Origin: Verrucomicrobiales bacterium
Lineage (GTDB): Bacteria > Verrucomicrobiota > Verrucomicrobiia > Limisphaerales > J093
Direction: 5' to 3'
DNA length: 64,000 nt
Assembly: GCA_024233305.1 (NCBI GenBank)
Contig: JACKPV010000028.1
Coordinates: forward strand, 1 to 64,000
Shown: positions 35,085 to 44,300 of the stretch, one piece after another
Numbering within the stretch: position 1 is the stretch's first letter
Layout of the letters: every line of letters begins with the position of its first letter
Notes under the pieces: generated by a model
What the model saw: only the letters and a program-made list of their open reading frames with translations
The model's database searches: none
What the model was told of the DNA's origin: nothing
Translations under genes and position numbers: made by a program

Positions 35085-35287
35085 CTCAGCCGTATCAAAT
35101 CAGTCAATGGACCGCGGATGGGCACGGATGCCACGGATGGGGCGCGGCGCTGCCGCCATGGCGGAGAGGGCGGGAAGCCTCACTAAATGGTGAACCTGAA
35201 CCCAGGACGAACGATTCTGGTTTCCCTCAACATCAGTGCCCATCCGTGCCCATCAGTGGTGAATCCATCTGCATGGTTACAGCTCAG
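35085..35287. repeat. Family B palindromic element, long copy (203 bp)
   Basis: The left end is CTCAGCCGTATCAAATCAGT and the right end ATCTGCATGGTTACAGCTCAG. Inside, GGATGGGCACGGATG near the left pairs with CATCCGTGCCCATC near the right, making a long hairpin. The termini match those of family A elements while the interior differs. The right terminus supplies the TGA (35284-35286, minus strand) of the Hcp-like gene. A shorter copy lies at 36795-36922, on the other side of the Hcp-like pair. Confidence 0.85.
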
Positions 35288-36156
35288 GGCGCTCCCGTCT
35301 CGTCCACCTCGGTGATGATGAAGAAGCCGAAGGGGCCATCGCGCGGGACCCAGAGTTCCTGCTCAGCATCGGCGGTCGCCTCGATGTCCGGCAACGCCTG
35401 GCTGAACTGGCCGTTGAGCAGGTCGGTGCGCAGGATGCGATACTTGCGGCCCGCCTCGGCCAGCCACCGCAGCCGAACGCCGTTGCGTCCGGTTTCTGTG
35501 GCCGCGCTCACTTTGAAACCGCGCCGGATCCACTCGTAGCCACCCTTGTCCTGCACGAAATCCCAAAACGCCCGATGATCGGCCAGCGGCTTGCCTTCGG
35601 CGGCAAACTCCGTGTAGGTCCAGTCCACCCGCCGGTAATCGATACGAACCCGCTCGACCGGGCGTTCCGCCAGACCAACTCCGGCCAGCGAATAGGCACT
35701 GATCAGGATATCCTCCAACTGCAATTGATAGAAACGAACGAGCCCGCCAGCCTCGCCCAGGGTGTAGAACTCAAGGCGGGCCCGGGGAATTGACTGTCCC
35801 CTGGAAAGCGCCTCGACCAGCTTGGGCGAGGCTTTGTCCAGTTCCTTGATACAGGTCACCGCCTCGGGCACGGCCGCCGGAACATCCCCGCCGCCTCCCG
35901 CAATCGGCGACAGCACCACCGGCACGGTAAGCCCGCTGTCCAAACCCTCGACAAGCATCCACCCCTCGTGTTGCGGCAGGGTGGATTCCCCCTCGATGCC
36001 CTCGATCTGCAGCAGGATGCCGAGCGGACGTCCGACGTTGGGGACCGCTGCCAGCGCAGGCTGCACCGGCAGGAGGCACAGCGCCAAGGCCAGCCACCCG
36101 ACCGGTCGGATCCGGCCCGCAGACGGAAGGTTGGAGACTAACCACGCGGACATCAT
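35284..36156 (-). CDS. Secreted Hcp-like protein with extra C-terminal module
   Basis: The protein is 290 residues. A signal peptide ends near PVQPALA (about 35). The middle has the Hcp beta-barrel pattern IEGESTLPQHEGW, VTCIKELDKASPKLVEALSRG and FYQLQLEDILISAYSL, closely parallel to the gene upstream. The last 70 residues (LRWLAEAGRKYRILRTDLLNG through FGFFIITEVDETG) resemble a C-terminal module common in exported verrucomicrobial proteins. No type VI secretion genes are nearby. It overlaps the upstream gene (TGATG), and its stop is inside a family B element. Confidence 0.8.
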   Translation of the reverse strand: MMSAWLVSNLPSAGRIRPVGWLALALCLLPVQPALAAVPNVGRPLGILLQIEGIEGESTLPQHEGWMLVEGLDSGLTVPVVLSPIAGGGGDVPAAVPEAVTCIKELDKASPKLVEALSRGQSIPRARLEFYTLGEAGGLVRFYQLQLEDILISAYSLAGVGLAERPVERVRIDYRRVDWTYTEFAAEGKPLADHRAFWDFVQDKGGYEWIRRGFKVSAATETGRNGVRLRWLAEAGRKYRILRTDLLNGQFSQALPDIEATADAEQELWVPRDGPFGFFIITEVDETGAP

Positions 36157-36695
36157 CACTCTCCCTTCTCGACCTTCCACTCGTACTCGACGTTCCCCTT
36201 GGAGCCACCGCCGTCGTCGTACTCGGTGTAGGTCACCTTGATCTCCTCGAAATTCAGGGACAACTGCTCCGCCGGCTTGGCGCCGCCCCGGGCATCACCC
36301 GAGAGGCTGTAGGAAGTCACCAGGACGTTCTTCAATTCGTAGCGGTAATAGGTCACTCGCTTGGGGCCGTAGGCGGCCGTCAGTTCGATCTCTACCCTCG
36401 GAAACACCGCTCCTTGACAGATCGCTTCCGCCAGTTTCGGGGAGGACTTGTCAAGTTCCTTGGTGCACACGATGTCGCCGAACTGCAATACGCCCCGCGT
36501 CGCCCCGCCGGCGCCCCCCGACGGGGAACGCTGAATCGATTGCGATATGCTCTGGAGGTCGATCCACTTGTCATGCCCGGCGTCCGTCGATTCCCCATCA
36601 ACGCCATCGAACCTGATGTAGCCGGCCCCCGACGCCGAGGCGACGAACACCACCGCCGCCGCCGCGGCCGCCAATAGTCTGCGCGTGTTTTTCAT
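36156..36695 (-). CDS. Secreted Hcp-like (type VI tube-protein fold) protein
   Basis: The protein is 179 residues. A signal peptide with a run of alanines and valines ends near SASGA (about 24). The remainder matches Hcp: IRFDGVDGESTDAGHDKWID, FGDIVCTKELDKSSPKLAEA, VTYYRYELKNVLVTSYSLSG and FEEIKVTYTEY. Hcp rings form the type VI tube and are normally not Sec-exported, so the signal peptide argues for an independent extracellular or periplasmic use. The start is uncertain (36695 or 36704). It is the first gene of a coupled pair. Confidence 0.82.
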   Translation of the reverse strand: MKNTRRLLAAAAAAVVFVASASGAGYIRFDGVDGESTDAGHDKWIDLQSISQSIQRSPSGGAGGATRGVLQFGDIVCTKELDKSSPKLAEAICQGAVFPRVEIELTAAYGPKRVTYYRYELKNVLVTSYSLSGDARGGAKPAEQLSLNFEEIKVTYTEYDDGGGSKGNVEYEWKVEKGE

Positions 36696-36794
36696 TATCT
36701 CCATGAATAGATTCTGTTAATCGAGGCCTGTAGGTAACCACAAGCGACGGATTCGTCAACCGGGTTTCTCCGCTCCGCCGGCCACCGTGGGCAT

Positions 36795-36922
36795 CTCAGC
36801 CGTAACGATTCAGTCAACGGACCGCGGATGGGCACGGATGCCACGGATGGGGCGCGGCGCTGCCGAATTACCTCACGGGCGCGCCCATCCGTGGTGAATT
36901 CCACTGCATGGTTACGGCTCAG
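36795..36922. repeat. Family B palindromic element, short copy (128 bp)
   Basis: The left end CTCAGCCGTAACGATTCAGT and the inverted right end (reading CTGAGCCGTAACCATGCAGT) match at 17 of 20 positions. The left 70 bases are nearly identical to those at 35085, and the right 35 are close to its right end. About 75 central bases are missing. It is non-coding, about 100 bases upstream of the Hcp-like start. Confidence 0.85.
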
Positions 36923-37040
36923 CATCTTCGGACCGCGGAGGTCATTCCGCAGCAGGTTTGAATTACGGCGGGGCCAGCGGAATGGACTCCGGGCGCCATT
37001 TCCCCAGCCGCCTGGAACTCGGAAAAAGCTGAGCTGCGCA
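36917..37040. repeat. Family C palindromic repeat, copy 2
   Basis: This copy begins in the last bases of the family B element, so the two abut. GGTCATTCCGC near the left pairs with GCGGAATGGAC in the middle, and the right end is GGAAAAAGCTGAGC. It is homologous to 27268-27386. With the B element it fills most of the 372-base gap between the Hcp-like gene and the PhoD gene. The remaining bases show nothing else. Confidence 0.65.
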
Positions 37041-37067
37041 CCCGAGGAGCGGTCGGGGTCGCGGGTT

Positions 37068-38663
37068 TCAATCCTGCGGCTCTCCCGATGGCATCATCTC
37101 GCTGCGGGTCAGCGTCAACCGGTAACGCTCCCCGCCCGCAGCGTCCAAAATGCGCACACTAACGCTCGGATCGTCCCGGGTGGTGTCGAACGTGCACACG
37201 CCGAAAAGCGACTCACCCGTGACGCCGAACAACTGCTGCCCCGGTTCCTTCCCCATCGCCGCGGGCCCCGGATGCGCGCCCAGACTGCCCAACTCGAATT
37301 CGTAAAACTCAAACCCTGACGGCCGCGTCAACCGCATCACTCGCGCCCCGTGACGGTCGCCCGACAACAGCAACACTCCCCCTATCCGTCGTTGCTCGAT
37401 CAGTGTGAGAACGCGTTCCCGACCTTCCGGATCCCACACGCCCCACGAGTCCTTGCCGGCGGAAACGTAGTCGCTCCACATGGTGGCACTGGTCAGAATC
37501 ACGAAGGGCCCCTGGCAGGCGGTCAACGCCTCCGCCAGCCAACGCATTTGGTCCGCACCAAGGAACGAGTCCGGCTGACGGGGTTTCGTCCGGAAGAACC
37601 GCGTATCGAGCATGATCACATCGCAGGGACCGATCCGCGTGCGGAAGAAGATCCCTTCACCGCGGTCGGCGAAGCCGTACGAAGGGTTGTTCCACGATTG
37701 CGTCCATACCTTTCGTACCGCTGCCCGATCCTCCGCAGTGAACCCCGGCGGAACGCCCGACCGGTCGTTGTTGAAATAGTCGTGGTCATCCCAGGTGACG
37801 TAAACTGGCACGCTCCCCGCCAGATCGCGCCACGCCGGCGAAAGGTCGCGCAGCAGATAGTCGCTGCGGTGCAAACCCACTTGGTTGTCGCGGTCGTCCA
37901 CGGCGTTGTCGCCAAGCAGGAGCAGCGCCGCGGGATTGACGGCGCGAATCTGATCCAGCAGGGCCCGGTTCCAGAGACCGGTTTTGTGGAAGTCCGCCCC
38001 GAAAGCGATGGTCATCCGCCCCGGTTCGTCCGTCGCCGGGGCCGTGTGGATCGCCGCTCCCACGGGCACGGGAACCGGCACACCGTCCACGAGAACCCGA
38101 TAGGGATGACGGCTCGCCGGTTCAAGTCCGGTCACCGGCACCACAGCGGTCAGGTCGCTCTCGACCGAACTGGCCACCGGTCCGTGGAGACGTTCCCCGT
38201 CCCGGGTCTGCACCACGACCGAAATCTGCGCCGGTCGCACGGTGCGGACCCAGACCCGCGCGCCGTCCGGAGACAGCGCTCCCAGCATCGGACCGCCGAG
38301 CAGGGCGATGCCGTGGCGTTCGGCGGCTGCGCGAATCGCCGGCAGTTCCGCAACCGTCGCGCGGGGATGCGCGCCGAACACCTGCCGGGCCTCGGCAAAG
38401 AAAGCCCGCACGGACTCGGACGGTTTCGACAACTCCAACAAAGCCGCGTCGATGTCCGGCGTGCCGCGGTGGGCGGCCTTCAAGTCGAGCACCGGCGGAA
38501 CCGGCCCGGCCGCGGACTCGGCCGTGTTGCCATTCCACGCCGACAGCAGCAACCCCGCCGCCAGCCAAACGCCCCGTGTGCGGCACGGCCCTGGCAACCT
38601 TCCCGTCGGACGCCTCCATCGCCTTCCGACGGGTCCCGAATAATGGACTGCTTTCACCGTCAT
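37068..38663 (-). CDS. PhoD-like alkaline phosphatase / phosphodiesterase
   Basis: The protein is 531 residues. A basic N-terminus and a hydrophobic stretch (GVWLAAGLLLSAW) suggest export, without a perfect Tat motif. The PhoD core has an FN3-like N-terminal part (GALSPDGARVWVRTVRPA), IAFGADFHKTG, LLLGDNAVDD, VTWDDHDYFNND and LSGDRHG, the metal-binding blocks of the metallophosphatase fold. It would release phosphate from extracellular esters. It is divergent from the beta-propeller gene (132-base gap) and has no phosphate-regulon neighbours. Confidence 0.9.
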   Translation of the reverse strand: MTVKAVHYSGPVGRRWRRPTGRLPGPCRTRGVWLAAGLLLSAWNGNTAESAAGPVPPVLDLKAAHRGTPDIDAALLELSKPSESVRAFFAEARQVFGAHPRATVAELPAIRAAAERHGIALLGGPMLGALSPDGARVWVRTVRPAQISVVVQTRDGERLHGPVASSVESDLTAVVPVTGLEPASRHPYRVLVDGVPVPVPVGAAIHTAPATDEPGRMTIAFGADFHKTGLWNRALLDQIRAVNPAALLLLGDNAVDDRDNQVGLHRSDYLLRDLSPAWRDLAGSVPVYVTWDDHDYFNNDRSGVPPGFTAEDRAAVRKVWTQSWNNPSYGFADRGEGIFFRTRIGPCDVIMLDTRFFRTKPRQPDSFLGADQMRWLAEALTACQGPFVILTSATMWSDYVSAGKDSWGVWDPEGRERVLTLIEQRRIGGVLLLSGDRHGARVMRLTRPSGFEFYEFELGSLGAHPGPAAMGKEPGQQLFGVTGESLFGVCTFDTTRDDPSVSVRILDAAGGERYRLTLTRSEMMPSGEPQD

Positions 38664-38795
38664 CGCGATTCCTCACTGGATTTCATCGGCCAGACTCTCA
38701 CCTCCGATGCCGGCCTGCCGCGAGCACTTTCGCGGACTGCCCGTCCCGGTGCCTCCTTGGTTGGCACCCGCTCTGCCCGCTGGTACAAACCCGGT

Positions 38796-40169
38796 GTGCA
38801 AAGGCCTTTCAACTTCCTCGGCGCGATCCTCTGGCTCCTGGCCGCGGCATCGAGCCCCCGTCCCCTTCAAGCCGAGGACTGGCCGCGCCTCGGCGGGCCG
38901 GCGGGGCGAGGCTGTTCTAGTGAGACCGGGGTGGCGCGCGCCTGGCCGGACGAAGGGCCAGCGGTGCTGTGGAGCGTCGCGGTGGGAAGCGGTTTTGCGG
39001 GGCCGGCGGTGTTCGACGGGCGGGTCTACTTGCTGGATCGCGAGGCGGATCGCGCCGATGTGCTGCGCTGTTTCGACCTCGAGAACGGCCGGGAACTCTG
39101 GCGCGAGGTCACGGACGCGCCCGGCAAACTGGAATACGACGGTTCGCGCAACGTCCCCACCGTCACGGATGATGCAATCTTCACGGTGGGGCCTTTCGGC
39201 CACTTCCGCTGTTACGACCGCGCAACGCACGCGCTGCGCTGGAGCCATCATCTGGTCGACGATTTCAAGGATCCCGAGATCGACCGGATCGAGGAACCGC
39301 AGACTCGCGCCGACACCCTTGCCCGCGCCCAGTTGCCGCGTTGGGGCATGACGCAGGCGCCTTTGATCGTGAACGACCTCGTGATCGTCGCGCCGCAAAC
39401 GCAGCGGATCGGGTTGGTGGCTTTCGACCGAGCCACCGGCGTCATCCGCTGGCAATCCGGCTACATCGGACGGAACTGGTACAGCCATGTCAGCCCCACG
39501 TTCATGACCCTCGATGGCGTGCCGCAGGTCATCATGCTGGCCCAACCGTCCGACCCCGAGAAATCCCCCGCCAAAGCCCCGCCGGCCATCGTGTCATCCG
39601 TCGATCCCGCGAATGGCCGGATTCTCTGGACGGCGCAGACGCCGCAGCCGCACAAGATCCCGATCGCCCAACCGTTGCAGATCGGTCCCGACCGGCTCTT
39701 CATCACCGGCGGTTACACGCAGGGTTGCCTGCTGCTGCGAGTCCGCCGCGCGGCTGGTGAGTGGCAAACGGAAGTGCTTCGGAGTGACAATTCGGTCGCC
39801 GGCCACATTCAGGCGCCCGTTCTCTACCGGGATCGCGTCTACGTCATGAGCACACGCAGCCAGGGCGCCGACAAAAGCGGGCTGGTGTGTCTGGCCCCGG
39901 ATGGCAACTACCTCTGGCAAACCGGTCCTGAACTCCAGTTTCACGACGGTCCGCTGTTGATCGTCGACGGACTGGCACTGGCCATGCAGGGGCGAATCGG
40001 CGAATTGCATCTCTTCGATCTCGCAACCTCCCCGGCAAACCTGCTGGCGAAGGCCAGGGCGCTGGCTGCGAAAAACCGCATGGCCTGGGCACCGATGGCC
40101 TTCTCGCGAGGGCGGTTGTTCGTGCGGGATGATCAGGACTTGAAGTGCCTGGACCTGCGGAGGCGTTGA
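38796..40169 (+). CDS. Exported PQQ-like beta-propeller repeat protein
   Basis: The protein is 457 residues from a GTG. The signal peptide runs to SPRPLQA and the mature protein starts EDWPRLGGP. Repeated blades carry motifs such as VFDGRVYLLDREADRADVL, CFDLENGRELWREV, AFDRATGVIRWQSG and VDPANGRILWTAQ. This is the WD-like PQQ fold seen in BamB and quinoprotein dehydrogenases. No dehydrogenase active site is evident, so it is probably a structural or binding protein common in this phylum. The GTG at 38796 was chosen because the signal peptide begins there; no ATG fits. Confidence 0.85.
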   Translation: MQRPFNFLGAILWLLAAASSPRPLQAEDWPRLGGPAGRGCSSETGVARAWPDEGPAVLWSVAVGSGFAGPAVFDGRVYLLDREADRADVLRCFDLENGRELWREVTDAPGKLEYDGSRNVPTVTDDAIFTVGPFGHFRCYDRATHALRWSHHLVDDFKDPEIDRIEEPQTRADTLARAQLPRWGMTQAPLIVNDLVIVAPQTQRIGLVAFDRATGVIRWQSGYIGRNWYSHVSPTFMTLDGVPQVIMLAQPSDPEKSPAKAPPAIVSSVDPANGRILWTAQTPQPHKIPIAQPLQIGPDRLFITGGYTQGCLLLRVRRAAGEWQTEVLRSDNSVAGHIQAPVLYRDRVYVMSTRSQGADKSGLVCLAPDGNYLWQTGPELQFHDGPLLIVDGLALAMQGRIGELHLFDLATSPANLLAKARALAAKNRMAWAPMAFSRGRLFVRDDQDLKCLDLRRR

Positions 40170-40425
40170 GAGCAACTCGCGAACAACGGCCGGCGCAGGG
40201 TTTGGTCGGGCCGCAGAGGCCGGCCTTGCGCCCTCGCCAGTCACCGCCCGCCAAGGACGGTTCATCCCCGGACACAGCGACGCCGCCCAGAGGATGATCT
40301 CGAAGCCACGGGAACCGAAGCCGCGCACGGCGACAAGGCGGACCCGACCGTGGAGTCCTACCGGGCAGCACGCTGGAATCCAGCATTCACAAGCCCCGAC
40401 AACACCCCTCGCCCGCGACAAACAC

Positions 40426-40441
40426 CGATGCGACCGCATCA
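40426..40441. promoter_or_regulatory. Palindrome at the 3' end of the PaaX-like gene
   Basis: GATGCGACCGCATC (40427-40440) is a dyad with a two-base centre. It is the reverse complement of the one at 41286-41299. On the minus strand it begins in the TGA stop of the PaaX-like gene. It may be a regulator binding site. The rest of the 269-base convergent gap (40170-40425) shows nothing I recognise. Confidence 0.55.
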
Positions 40442-41242
40442 TTTATTGTCCGCCACGTTGCTCGACTTGAACCCCCGCATCTGCACGGCGGCCGCCGCCA
40501 TGACCTCCTGGCGCTGTCGCCAGGCCTGACACCCCTTGTAGTCCGGCGGCAGCAGTGCCTCAGGCAACAACGGATCGCGCTCCATCAACTCCACCCAAGC
40601 CGCTCGTTCTTCCCGCAACCACCGATGAAAGGCATTAGCCGCAGCCTCCGTGTCGATCCGTCGACGCGGTCGCCGGAGCAGGATTTCCCGGTGGCGGTCG
40701 TAGCCGCGGTGGATTCCAGCGAAGTCCCACGCGCCGGCGACAATCTCAGCGTCGCTCTCGCCCGCGCAGGGACGGGCCTCGAGCAGGAGTAACGACTCCA
40801 CGTCCACAGGTCCGTCGGCGAGAAGAGCCCGTTCCTCCTGCACGGGATCGGGGGTGATCCAGACGCTGTTCTGCAGGTAGCCAAAGCTGCGGCGTTGCAG
40901 GTAGCGTCGTAGTTTGTTGCGGGTGCTGCTGCGGACTTCGGGCACGTCGAACAGCACCAGACGCCAATGTCCATCCCAAGGTCGCCGCCATCGTGCCTCC
41001 GGGTCGCGTCCGCCCAGCGCCCGCAGGCGCCCTGCCTCGGTCAAGCGGTGAAGGCGATCCCCTGTCGGGCTTTCCTTCGCCTCCAGCCATCGCTGCTGTT
41101 CGAGCCGGTGCAACTGGCGGCGCAGCCCGTTGCGGTAGGCCCAGCCTTCAAATGAGTCCGTCAGGTTCCGAAACGTGGGACGCGAAAAGGTCGCACCGAC
41201 CCACAAGGCCAGGTGGAGCAATTCCTCGGTCTTGGCTTGCAT
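40439..41242 (-). CDS. PaaX-like transcriptional regulator
   Basis: The protein is 267 residues. An N-terminal winged helix (TEELLHLALWVGATFSRPTF through RRQLHRLEQQRWLEAK) is followed by WDGHWRLVLFDVPE, LRRYLQRRSFGYLQNSVWIT and a C-terminal helical region, the PaaX layout. PaaX represses phenylacetate catabolism and is released by phenylacetyl-CoA. No paa genes are here, so the ligand must differ. The ATG at 41242 (MQAKTEE) starts the winged helix. It lies downstream of the CehA-like gene on the same strand. Matching palindromes flank it on both sides, which suggests autoregulation. Confidence 0.82.
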   Translation of the reverse strand: MQAKTEELLHLALWVGATFSRPTFRNLTDSFEGWAYRNGLRRQLHRLEQQRWLEAKESPTGDRLHRLTEAGRLRALGGRDPEARWRRPWDGHWRLVLFDVPEVRSSTRNKLRRYLQRRSFGYLQNSVWITPDPVQEERALLADGPVDVESLLLLEARPCAGESDAEIVAGAWDFAGIHRGYDRHREILLRRPRRRIDTEAAANAFHRWLREERAAWVELMERDPLLPEALLPPDYKGCQAWRQRQEVMAAAAVQMRGFKSSNVADNK

Positions 41243-41284
41243 GCGTGCAGCCTGCCAGAAGCGAGAACAATGCTCGACACAATT

Positions 41285-41300
41285 TGATGCGGTCGCATCA
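41285..41300. promoter_or_regulatory. Palindrome upstream of the PaaX-like gene
   Basis: TGATGCGGTCGCATCA is a 16-bp dyad with centre GT. It lies 43 bases upstream of the PaaX-like start and, on the minus strand, begins in the TGA stop of the CehA-like gene. The same core in reverse complement is at 40427-40440. Its position fits an operator of the regulator gene. A small hairpin at the upstream gene end is the alternative. Confidence 0.6.
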
Positions 41301-44300
41301 GATTTTGTCTCGGCCCTGCGCTCGCGGTCGTGCCAACTCCGCTTCGATGTCCTCGCCCTCGTAGAACCACAGACAACCACGGGCGCGGACGGTTTCGCCG
41401 GGGGCGCAGTCGGCGAACTTGGGATCCGAATGGATGCAGGGGACGGGCGGGTTTTCCCAGACGCGATCCAGCGGGTCCCACGCGGTGATCAGCCAGCGGC
41501 GCCCATCCTCAGATCGACGCGCCACGAACGGCGGACGCGAGATCTTGTTGTCGCCAGTTTGTTGCGCAAAACCGGCGGCTCCCTTCAGCATGACGCAGTT
41601 CTGGGCGCGAAGATTGGTCAGCTTCTCGTCGGTGCCGTTGCGAAGCCAGAGTTCCATGTCCACCCGGCGCTCGAGCGGGACCACTCTCGCGCCAAAGGCG
41701 ATGCCATTGGGCAACGTGCGCTCGTGAGTCAACGTGCCGTCATCGTGCCGGGTCCAATCGATCTGGGGCAGGTTGTATCCCGGCTGATCCCAGATCGTGT
41801 CGATGTGGGTGTGGGCGAGGTAGGTCAGGCCGAGGTTGGACCAGATCGCCTCGGGCAAATCCACGACGACATAGCTGGCCGGGTCCCAGGGTGTGAACAC
41901 GCTGAACTTCGTGCCACGCTGCGGATTGATCGCGCCATCCAGGAAACCGATTCGCGGATGCCGTCCGCCGGGGTAAGGGAGGATACGCAAAGGCGCACCC
42001 GACCGGACCGGCTCAGGCCGCCGTCCGGCCAGGCCAAAGCGCGCAACGGCTTCCTCGACCTCATCTGCGCTCATGCTGGTTGCGGCGGCAACCTCCTCGG
42101 TGGTGAAGCCGTGATGGACGACCATGTTTTCAAGCCAGTAGCGACCTGCGGACTCGACAGGGAGCCGCCCATTCCCTGCGGGCACTGGCTTTGTGACCGA
42201 GAAGCCCGAAAGCCTCTCCTGCACGTCTCCGGAGTACCGGTTGATAAAGGCCAGGAACCGGCCTGCTTCGCGGTATTCCTCGGTCGCCGCGTAAGACACG
42301 ATGCGATCGCTCCGCATCAATTCCCCGCGGATGCGTTCTGAGAGGTAGAGCAAATCCTGCTCAGGGATCCAGGGGCCACCAACCTCCAGCCAGAACGGCC
42401 CCGTATGCGCGAAACGCAGCCGGCCGCCATCCCTCGGTTCCCAACAACGTACCGCCAGCCAACCCGTTTTCTTCGCTTCGATCATGACGTCGAAATCCGC
42501 CTCATGCGCGCCGGTGCTCGTCCCCCGGGATTCCGGAGTCAACCGCTGCAACACGCCGCCCCGCGCAATGATCTCGATGCTCCCGATGGGTGCCTGGCTC
42601 ACAACCCGCCCGGTCAACCGGATGTTCAAAGGCGTGTCCTGCGGACTCTCAAATCGGCTCCCCGACGGTTGGCCATTCGCCTCGACGAATAGCATCGGCC
42701 CGGTGGTCACGAAGCTCCTTCCGGCATCGAGTCCGGCGAACCACGCATCGTACCGGAATCCCTCCGGCAAATGGACATAGACCCGTCCGAATCCCAACGG
42801 CACCGGATGCACCCCGTTCGCCGTGCCCGCCGAGGGACGGAGCGGGAACATGCAGTTCAGCAGCGCGTAGTAGTTCTGAAACGTGTAGTGGATCCAGTCG
42901 GTTTCCGTGCCGTTCCGACCGTCGTTCGGCAGGTTCATGTAAGCGGGCGCCGGGGTGCTCCAGTTCGTGAACGCGAACTCGGTCCGCCACAGGTGGTTGT
43001 TCGCAAGCTCGTAGAGATCGACGTCCATGATCGGCGGTAGCGCCATCGACCACGGCCAGTCGTGCTTGTCCAGATCGAGCAACGCGCCCTGGCGATGGGC
43101 GGCCTCGGCAATCGGTTTCACCGGTGGCGCGCCTTGCGTGAACACGTTCGTGTGTCCCAAAGCAAACACGGCCCCGAGCGTGTGCGGCTTCCCGCCGACC
43201 GTGAAGATCTCCCACTCGGTGTTGCGCGGCCAGATGACATGCGTGGGATCGATCTCGACCGGTGCGGACGGAATCTCGCCCGAGAGGTTTTTGTCACCGG
43301 CGCTTGGCGGGGTCATTCCCTGCGTCACCCAATAGACCAGCGGAAAGGTCACGTTGACGTCCTCGGCCAGCATGACGTTCGGCAACTCCTGCAGCGTTCG
43401 ATGCACGTGCGTATCGCCGGAAAACCAACCGCGCTCGGCCATGTTGATCCAGCGATGCAGCGGCAGTTCCAGGTTGAGCGCGTCGCCGCCCACCTCGATG
43501 TCCTTCACCAGCGGGACGTATTCCTTGCCCCGCTCGACCGTGACGGTGTAGCGCCCCGGCGACAGGGCGATTCGGAACGGATGCGCGGAGAGCGTCGTGT
43601 GAAACTCGACCGAGTTCGCGTTGATCCAGTTTTGCTTTTCGTAGCGGATGGCCGAGCCCTCGGGGGAAGCGGATTCCGGAAAGTGCCAGCGCCGGTCGGC
43701 GCCCTGGATGTAGATCCGTGCGGGGAGCAGTTCGCGGGTGAGGTCGTCAATGATCCGGCCCGTAACGCGGACCTTCGGCGATGCTTGGGCGACCTTCCGC
43801 TTCCAGAACTCCTCCGCCCGCGCGATTTCCTCGACGACTTCCGCTCGTTGCGAGGCGTCATCGAGTTGCAGGCCGGCGCGACGCTCCCGAACCCAGTCGA
43901 GGAAGAACTGCGCCGACTCGCGTTGCACATGCCGTGGGTCGTTGCCGATCTCCACATACCAGGGCGCCGTCGAAGCGAAGCGAAACGTATGCGCCACATC
44001 CGCGCGGGCACGAACGAGAAACCAGCCGCTTTCCTGGACGGTGATGGCCGTTGGCAAACTGATTGCCTCGACGCGACCATTGCGCACCAGTTCCACCGCC
44101 GCGACGGGATCGCGACTGTCGAGTTGGCCATCGATCACGATTCGGATCGGCTGGTCGCTCTTGAAGACATGCCCCGGCAGTTGGCCGCCGGCACGACAGC
44201 GAAGAAGCGGGCCGTTCGAGACGAAGGCCCGTCCCGCGCGCACCGCTTCCCACCACTTCGGGTAAGTGAGTTCCCCTTCGACATGCGCGTAGAGCCGATT

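Noticed and set aside
35284..36695. Type VI secretion locus
   Set aside because: Only Hcp-like proteins are present, both with signal peptides; no sheath, baseplate or ATPase genes are in the window.
37350..38795. A long plus-strand reading running into the beta-propeller gene
   Set aside because: It is the antisense of the PhoD gene and has no family similarity; the propeller's signal peptide begins at the GTG at 38796.
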